Source: Oegoconia quadripuncta
Lineage: Eukaryota; Arthropoda; Insecta; Lepidoptera; Autostichidae
DNA length: 64,000 bases
Direction: 5' to 3'
Assembly: GCA_949316235.1 (NCBI GenBank)
Contig: OX438752.1
Coordinates: 754,001-818,000, forward strand
The notes beneath the pieces were generated by a model, which was given only the letters and a program-made list of their open reading frames with translations, was not told where the DNA came from and searched no databases. The position numbers and the translations under genes are program-made. Below, one piece after another: positions 59,322-64,000 of this stretch (the stretch's first letter is position 1; the number at the start of each line of letters is the position of its first letter).

Positions 59322-59530
59322 AACAGCTCGTCCAGCGTGTGCTAGGAACATCTACGGCAGGCGCAGCTCGTCCAGCGGGTGCTGGGAACATCGATGGGCG
59401 TCAACAGCTCGTCCAGCGGGTGCTAGGAACATCTACTGGTGTCAACGGCTCATCCAGCCCTGCTGGGAACTTCTGTGGTCTGCTCGTCCAGCTGAACTGG
59501 GTACTTCTCAGGTCCGCTCTTCCAGGTAGA
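59322..59530 (+). repeat. 41-bp minisatellite, about six degenerate units
   Basis: Units begin CAGCTCGTCCAGCG: three fairly regular 41-bp units (GTGCTAGGAACATCTAC or GTGCTGGGAACATCGAT), then three shorter ones of 33-38 bp (CTCATCCAGCCC, CTCGTCCAGCTG, CTCTTCCAGGTAG, each followed by TGGG.ACTTCT). Composition is GC-rich. It sits within the presumed LTR or leader. Confidence 0.85.
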
Positions 59531-59699
59531 CTGGGCACTTCTCAGGGAGATGAATGAGACTCGACGATCCGTGTTGAAAGACCTTTATTTACAATTTTGA
59601 CTAGGTATATATACAGATTTTACTCTACGCACACATATAAACTAATTTTATTGTATTCTATCAGTGTAAAGTGCAACGTTCACTAATACTAAATTTTGG

Positions 59700-60500
59700 G
59701 TCGCGCGCGAGCATCAGCATGCCGAGTTGCAGTTTTATATTCAAACATCATTGTTTGAACAAACGAGACAAAACTCACACTTCGCACACAGGTCAGAGCG
59801 ATTTTTTTGATTTATTCTGTATTTCAAAAGTAATGTTAATTTATCCAACGATTGCAGCACTGGACGGAAAACCCCACTTAAAGAAATAGGTTTAGATCTC
59901 TGTAAACACAAAATTCAACGACCCAGTTCTCCAAATTCAGGTCGCATTAAAAACTGAGACGTGCAGTTGCAGTTGAGGGGCGACAGAGTGCCCGTGGCGG
60001 AGCGCAACACTAGCTTAGATTTTATGCCTCGTTCAAACGTACTAGCCAGCAAGCTACTTGTAAATAGGTACATAACGTCAGGAAACTTCATCCCAAATGG
60101 TCACCCCAAAGATATCCCAAATTAAAGCGTTTGGGTGATCCAAAAATTAATTAATGATTTTCATCAAAATAAAAATGTTTAAATCCTTTGAAAGACATAT
60201 GATGGAAAAATACCAAAAAAAAGGTTTTACAATAAGGCTAACGACTTTTAAAGCTTTTTCGTTACAAGCTAAATTCAGACGTATTTATTATGAGGCAAAG
60301 ATCAGAGTTAAACTAAATCTTTATGCACCTTTTCAAATTGAGAAATAAATTAAGGGAAAATGAGCAAAGCCAAGTTTTACTTTACAAGTAGTACTTTTTT
60401 CCACAGTTTGAAAAGAATCTAAGTCGCATAAAAATATGATGATTAACTTTGATAGATATCATGACGGACGAATACCGAGAAATAAACTTCCTGTTCATGT
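59700..60500. other. Unassigned, partly GC-balanced region
   Basis: 59930-60060 is less AT-rich and could still belong to the LTR element's U3. 60154-60348 is open for 64 codons (plus), lysine- and phenylalanine-rich, unrecognised, and probably chance. Confidence 0.35.
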
Positions 60501-60504
60501 CAGC

Positions 60505-60800
60505 CATTTACACAAAGTCACTAAATCATTTAAAGGGCAATGTATAATAAGGTTCCAGTTGACATTAAAAAATTTCCTTTAATTAAATTCAAAACCATCA
60601 TAAAACCGAAATTATTTACAAAAGGCAATTATAAAATTTTTGACTGTCTGGATGATAAGCAAGCATGGACACAGACGGCGATATTCAATGTAATTATACA
60701 GTAATATTTTAAATATATAATTGTAACCCAAAACTTATTTAAAAGAACAACCCCCGAGTTACTTGCTCGTGCTTCTCTGGGGAGTCAGCAGATTTTGATC
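60505..60800 (+). pseudogene. LINE-A RT C-terminus, decayed
   Basis: The sense strand spells the end domain in shifting frames (GGGCAATGTATAATAAGGTT for GQCI..NKV, then AAAACCATCATAAAACCGAA and GATGATAAGCAAGCATGGAC for DDKQAW), followed by the 3' UTR to GGGGAGTCAGC. Confidence 0.6.
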
Positions 60801-60809
60801 CTATAAACG

Positions 60810-61095
60810 TTCTGTTTCCTTGTCAATAAAATTTGTTACATTCTCTTTCATGTACCATCGAAATGGGACGTAATGGAACATACGAGAGGGATATCGGGAG
60901 AAGATATTGGACGGTTTAATATCCCCACTAATTTCCTTTGGCTCGGCCTATTGGAATAACCACAAAACACCTATATTGAGCATTTAATGTTTTGCCAGAC
61001 CAAGCGAAAGGGTTCAAAGGAAATTGCACAAACAGCGAGAACGGTAAAAGGAACGAAATTTGATTTTCGCTCATTGGTATTATTTATTATTATAT
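60810..61095. other. Unique-looking DNA
   Basis: No shared repeat or coding frame; less AT-rich near 60840-60960. Confidence 0.35.
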
Positions 61096-61096
61096 T

Positions 61097-61335
61097 ATTT
61101 CGACGACCGGTTGGTGTAGTGGATAGTGACCTTATCAGCGAAACCAACGGTTGCGGGTTCGAATCCCGCGAGTGGTAAATCTTTGTGTGATGAATATGAA
61201 CATTTATTCCCGAGTCATGGATGTTTATATAAATATTTATGTATGTTTATCCGTTATCTAGTATCCATAGCACAAGCTTTGCTTAGTTTGGGACTAGATG
61301 ATTGGTGTAAGTGTCCGAAATATTTATTATTGTTA
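61097..61335 (+). mobile_element. SINE-3, full length, intact pol III boxes
   Basis: Head CGACCGGTTGGTGTAGTGGA (A-box), B-box GGTTCGAATCCCGCG, then GATGAATATGAACATTTATT, GGATGTTTATATAAATATTT, TCCGTTATCTAGTATCCATA, TTTGGGACTAGATGATTGG and a TTATTATTGTTATTATTATT tail. The best SINE-3 copy. It is not a tRNA: the 5' and 3' ends cannot pair. Confidence 0.85.
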
Positions 61336-61344
61336 TTATTATTA

Positions 61345-61445
61345 AATTCTTTATTGCACACAAAAATATAATACAAAGAACATTTAACATAGATGATGAA
61401 GTGTACAAAGGCGGTCTAATCGCTGATAGCGATTTCTTCCAGACA
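61345..61445 (-). mobile_element. LINE-D 3' UTR
   Basis: AAATTCTTTATTGCACAC, GGCGGTCTAATCGCTGATAG and CGATTTCTTCCAGACAGCC, antisense LINE-D without its pentanucleotide tail. Confidence 0.65.
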
Positions 61446-61551
61446 GCCTCAGTTAAAGAAGCGTTTTAATAAGTAGTTGGATAGTGCAAAGTAAAAGGTG
61501 AATAACTTTAAATATTATTTCATTATTTCACTCGCAACTTCTTTTTTTTTT

Positions 61552-61975
61552 TTTCAAATAAATATTTCGGACACTTATACCAATCATCCAGTCTCAAACT
61601 AATCGTAATAATAAATATTTATTATCTCAGCACAAATAAATAGGTACCTACATCGATTTAACAGTAGGTAATGTTAGATAAATACAAACAAATTTCTTTG
61701 TGAGCGACTGGAGTCTGAAAAAGGATCGATACCTGTGCTTGAAATAAGGCTAGATAAGAAAAGTTCTCCAGAACTACTACAAAACTAAGCAAAGCTTATG
61801 CTATTGGATACTAGATAACGGATCATACGTAAATATTTATATAAATATAAATGACTCCGGAATTAAGTTCGTGTTCATTACATAACATTTACCATAATTA
61901 GTACCTGCAACTTCTTTACCGTGCCACATCCATTGATTTTAAAGGCAGGGTGACTGCCTACTACTCCAATCGGCA
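61552..61975 (-). mobile_element. SINE-3 copy split by about 175 bp
   Basis: Antisense AATAAATATTTCGGACACTT and CATCCAGTCTCAAACTAA to about 61605, resuming at about 61782 with AAAACTAAGCAAAGCTTATG and ending with the head GACTGCCTACTACTCCAATC. The B-box area is eroded (TTAGTACCTGCAACTTC). The insert (TCGTAATAATAAATATTTAT ...) is unassigned. Confidence 0.6.
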
Positions 61976-61989
61976 AAAAATTCACAATT

Positions 61990-62985
61990 TCTATTCAAAA
62001 CATTCTAATCTGAACAACAGAAAGAAACATTCAAAAGTATTAAATATAAGGAAATACTATTTCTATTGTTACAGGCTGATTTTTAACCCCCGACGATAAA
62101 CGAAGGGTTATGTGTGTTTGACGGTTTTGTATGTGTGTGTCCAGTCTTAGTCCGGATGTATTTCAGTGATGCGTGATCCGATTTTTTTTTAAACGAAGGC
62201 ACAGTCTTTTATTCATGAAAGTCAGTTGTTTGGTGTATTCGGTGGACACACGGGGTGGGTTTCCGGGGTCTTTCCGGGGTTTCTTATATTCTGAGCAAAC
62301 GTCGCAATTCTAAAAACACCATCAATTTGTCAAATGGTGTTTCCGGGTCAGCACGCTTTCCACCTTCGGCTCATCGTGTGATTGAGTCTAATAATTAAAA
62401 TTGTCTAATAATTATTCAAATATTTCAGACTTGAATGCAGGATTATTGAAAACGAAGCATAAGCTTCCGATACATAGGGTAAGCTAGAGTGAGCGCACTC
62501 CAGGCGCAATGCATTTGTTTGACGCACTCGGCCACCGCTCTACGAGAGCAACTGCATTAATGGATTCGCAAGAGCTGGCTCTGAGGCCTTACCAACTGTT
62601 TTAAAGATTTCTTTTACTCCAATGGCAATACAAAACTCTTAGAATTACTCCTTCCTTGGTCATTTGTGAGCGCCATAGAAAAACTAAATTTCAAAAACTA
62701 TTTGACGTATAGCTTTGAAAAAAGGAATCATTCAGGACATATACAGCTAAATTAAAACTAGATGGCGCTGACACATAATTATCCTGGAATTACGTACATA
62801 CATATTTCACGCCTGTTTCCCTTTGGGGAAATAAATAGACTAAAATTTCCAATAAAAACCCATATTTTTATATAAATTGAAGAAAACAATCTTAATTAAT
62901 CAAGACTGTTTTGCGTATTTCTTTTGTATTTGTTTGACATGAGTCAACGCCATCTAGTTATGGATTTTGAAATCTCCCGATGTAC
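61990..62985. other. Mixed intergenic region with repeat scraps
   Basis: GGGTTATGTGTGTTTGACGG at 62105 echoes 44.92 kb. 62320-62390 is a SINE-1 3' scrap (TTTCCGGGTCAGCACGC). TTCACGCCTGTTTCCCTTTG at 62807 is an RTE 3' scrap. No gene. Confidence 0.45.
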
Positions 62986-62987
62986 GA

Positions 62988-63115
62988 TTTTTTTTTTTTT
63001 TGATTACAATCTCACCTGATGGAAAGCGACGATGAAGCCGAAGATGTATCACGCGCACCCAGTAAATGCCTATTCACTCTAGACTTGAAGATCCCAAGAT
63101 TGCCTAAGTGTCGGG
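62988..63115 (-). mobile_element. LINE-B 3' end
   Basis: A T-run and GATTACAATCTCACCTGATG, then GTAAATGCCTATTCACTCTA and GACTTGAAGATCCCAAG, the antisense of the LINE-B stop region. Confidence 0.7.
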
Positions 63116-63303
63116 AAACTTTATTGGTTTTATTGTTTTACTAGGTTTCCGCCCGCGGCTTCGCCTGCGTGGAATAGCTTTATCCACGGTATGTTCTATC
63201 TATTCAGCCAAATCCGTTCATCCGTTTCACCATGATTGATCAACAAACATCCAAATGCAATATCAAAGTAGACATTAGAATGTTAGTTTTTGTAAAATAG
63301 ATA

Positions 63304-63449
63304 AATGGTGTCGATTCGGATGTACACCAACTAATCTAAAACCAGTTTTAAAGTAATACTGTCTCTTTCTCCCTGGAACAGTACGATGCGACGGCACCAC
63401 TCCAAAACTGGTTTTAGTTTAGTTGGTGTACATCCGAATCGACACCATT
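63304..63449. mobile_element. 146-bp foldback element
   Basis: Left arm AATGGTGTCGATTCGGATGT then ACACCAACTAA..., right arm its inverse ending ACATCCGAATCGACACCATT. After a 3-base offset, pairing continues (AAAACCAGTTTT/AAAACTGGTTTT), giving arms of about 45 bp around a 50-bp centre. No TSD was recognised and no coding capacity; probably a non-autonomous DNA element. Confidence 0.8.
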
Positions 63450-63454
63450 GAAAA

Positions 63455-64000
63455 TGTAGTTTACCGTATGTACATTTAGTTTACCGTAGGCAGGGGCAGG
63501 CTGAAAATCAGTGCAGTGGTGTGTAGCTGCTGCCGCCTATACTGCCGCTTATGCTGATGCCGAGCATGCTGCCGAGGGAAGAATTTTATACTTTTTGAAC
63601 GAAGGCTTTACAGCTGTCTAGAATCGTTAGATTTGTTAATAAAAGGTCAATGAGCATTGACCGACACATCCACTTGCAAATCTTACGGGAATTAAACGCG
63701 AGATTTATGTGAATTCCATAGTAGCATAAACCAGTGTGGGTGCTACGATTTGCGAGGGTGATGTAGTCATGCTTGTTTCACATGTTTTGTCTCTGAGTAA
63801 CTATCCTGTTTAAGAAGACATCTTATACTTAGGTTGGTACTATGTGATTATAAAGGGGAATGCGTCCCTTTCCCGTGTCTATCAAGGCGAATTTATAAAC
63901 CGACTTCTCGAAAGGAGAAGGTTCTCGGTTCGACTCTACTATATTTCTCGTGGTTGTTTGATGGAGTTTGGTGTCCATTTCCATTTGTGCACATCCTTTT
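63455..64000. other. Window end, nothing recognised
   Basis: Balanced base composition with no supported frame, repeat or RNA. Confidence 0.4.

Larger units (their letters stand above)
58581..59700 (-). mobile_element. Putative LTR/leader region of the minus-strand LTR element
   Basis: Ends (minus strand) TGCTCCTCCTGGTCCCCAC and ATTGCA next to the PBS. At the other side, near 59560-59640, the minus strand has GTATATATACCTAG (TATA-like), then AATAAAGGTCTTTC (polyadenylation-like), in U3-R order. A 41-bp minisatellite lies between. The TG start of the LTR was not found, nor a second complete LTR, so limits are approximate. Confidence 0.4.

Noticed and set aside
61140..61178. tRNA gene at the SINE-3 head
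   Set aside because: A- and B-boxes exist, but acceptor, D- and anticodon stems do not pair and a SINE body follows.

Overview
The window looks like nuclear DNA of a moth or butterfly. It is AT-rich and crowded with tRNA-derived SINEs, R1-, Jockey-, CR1- and RTE-type LINE ends and short terminal-inverted-repeat elements typical of Lepidoptera (an inference from repeat content; no host protein names a species). I find no complete host protein-coding gene. The only confident host gene is a tRNA-Ser(TGA) on the minus strand near 54.8 kb. Two weak host-exon candidates (about 19.9 and 53.4 kb) are listed at low confidence.

Layout. 0-14 kb: nested repeat fragments, namely RTE remnants, 3' ends of LINE families A, B, C and D (my labels), a 400-bp retroposon family 'R400' in several copies including a head-to-tail dimer inside one target-site duplication (TSD), and a TA-flanked MITE. 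14.2-19.2 kb: a MITE with retroposon insertions, a run of 129 T, then a CR1/Jockey-superfamily LINE with an esterase-like ORF1 and an ORF2 broken by one frameshift at a T homopolymer. 23.19-28.39 kb: an essentially full-length, C-rich Jockey-clade LINE with a 9-10 bp TSD, a zinc-knuckle ORF1 and an ORF2 carrying one frameshift just after the RT active site. 28.4-54 kb: a mosaic of SINE families, LINE 3' ends, two R1-type insertions with perfect 15-bp TSDs, a 62-bp minisatellite, a 300-bp pentanucleotide array grown from a LINE tail, a SINE with an internal 42-bp VNTR, and an inverted-duplicate SINE. 57.2-59.7 kb: minus-strand remains of Mdg1/412-like LTR retrotransposons with two tRNA-Arg-type primer-binding sites, an open gag-like frame and a small myristoylation-plus-transmembrane ORF. 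60-64 kb: more SINE/LINE copies and a 146-bp foldback element.

The genes do not form a host pathway. They are the machinery of mobile elements: gag or ORF1 nucleic-acid-binding proteins, endonuclease and reverse transcriptase, and SINEs that probably borrow LINE machinery. The most informative content is structural: nested insertions whose TSDs give a relative order, chimeric or dimeric retroposons, and tandem arrays that grew from retroelement parts. Family labels such as SINE-1, LINE-A and R400 are local to this report. All family assignments come from reading translations and motifs, not from a database search.
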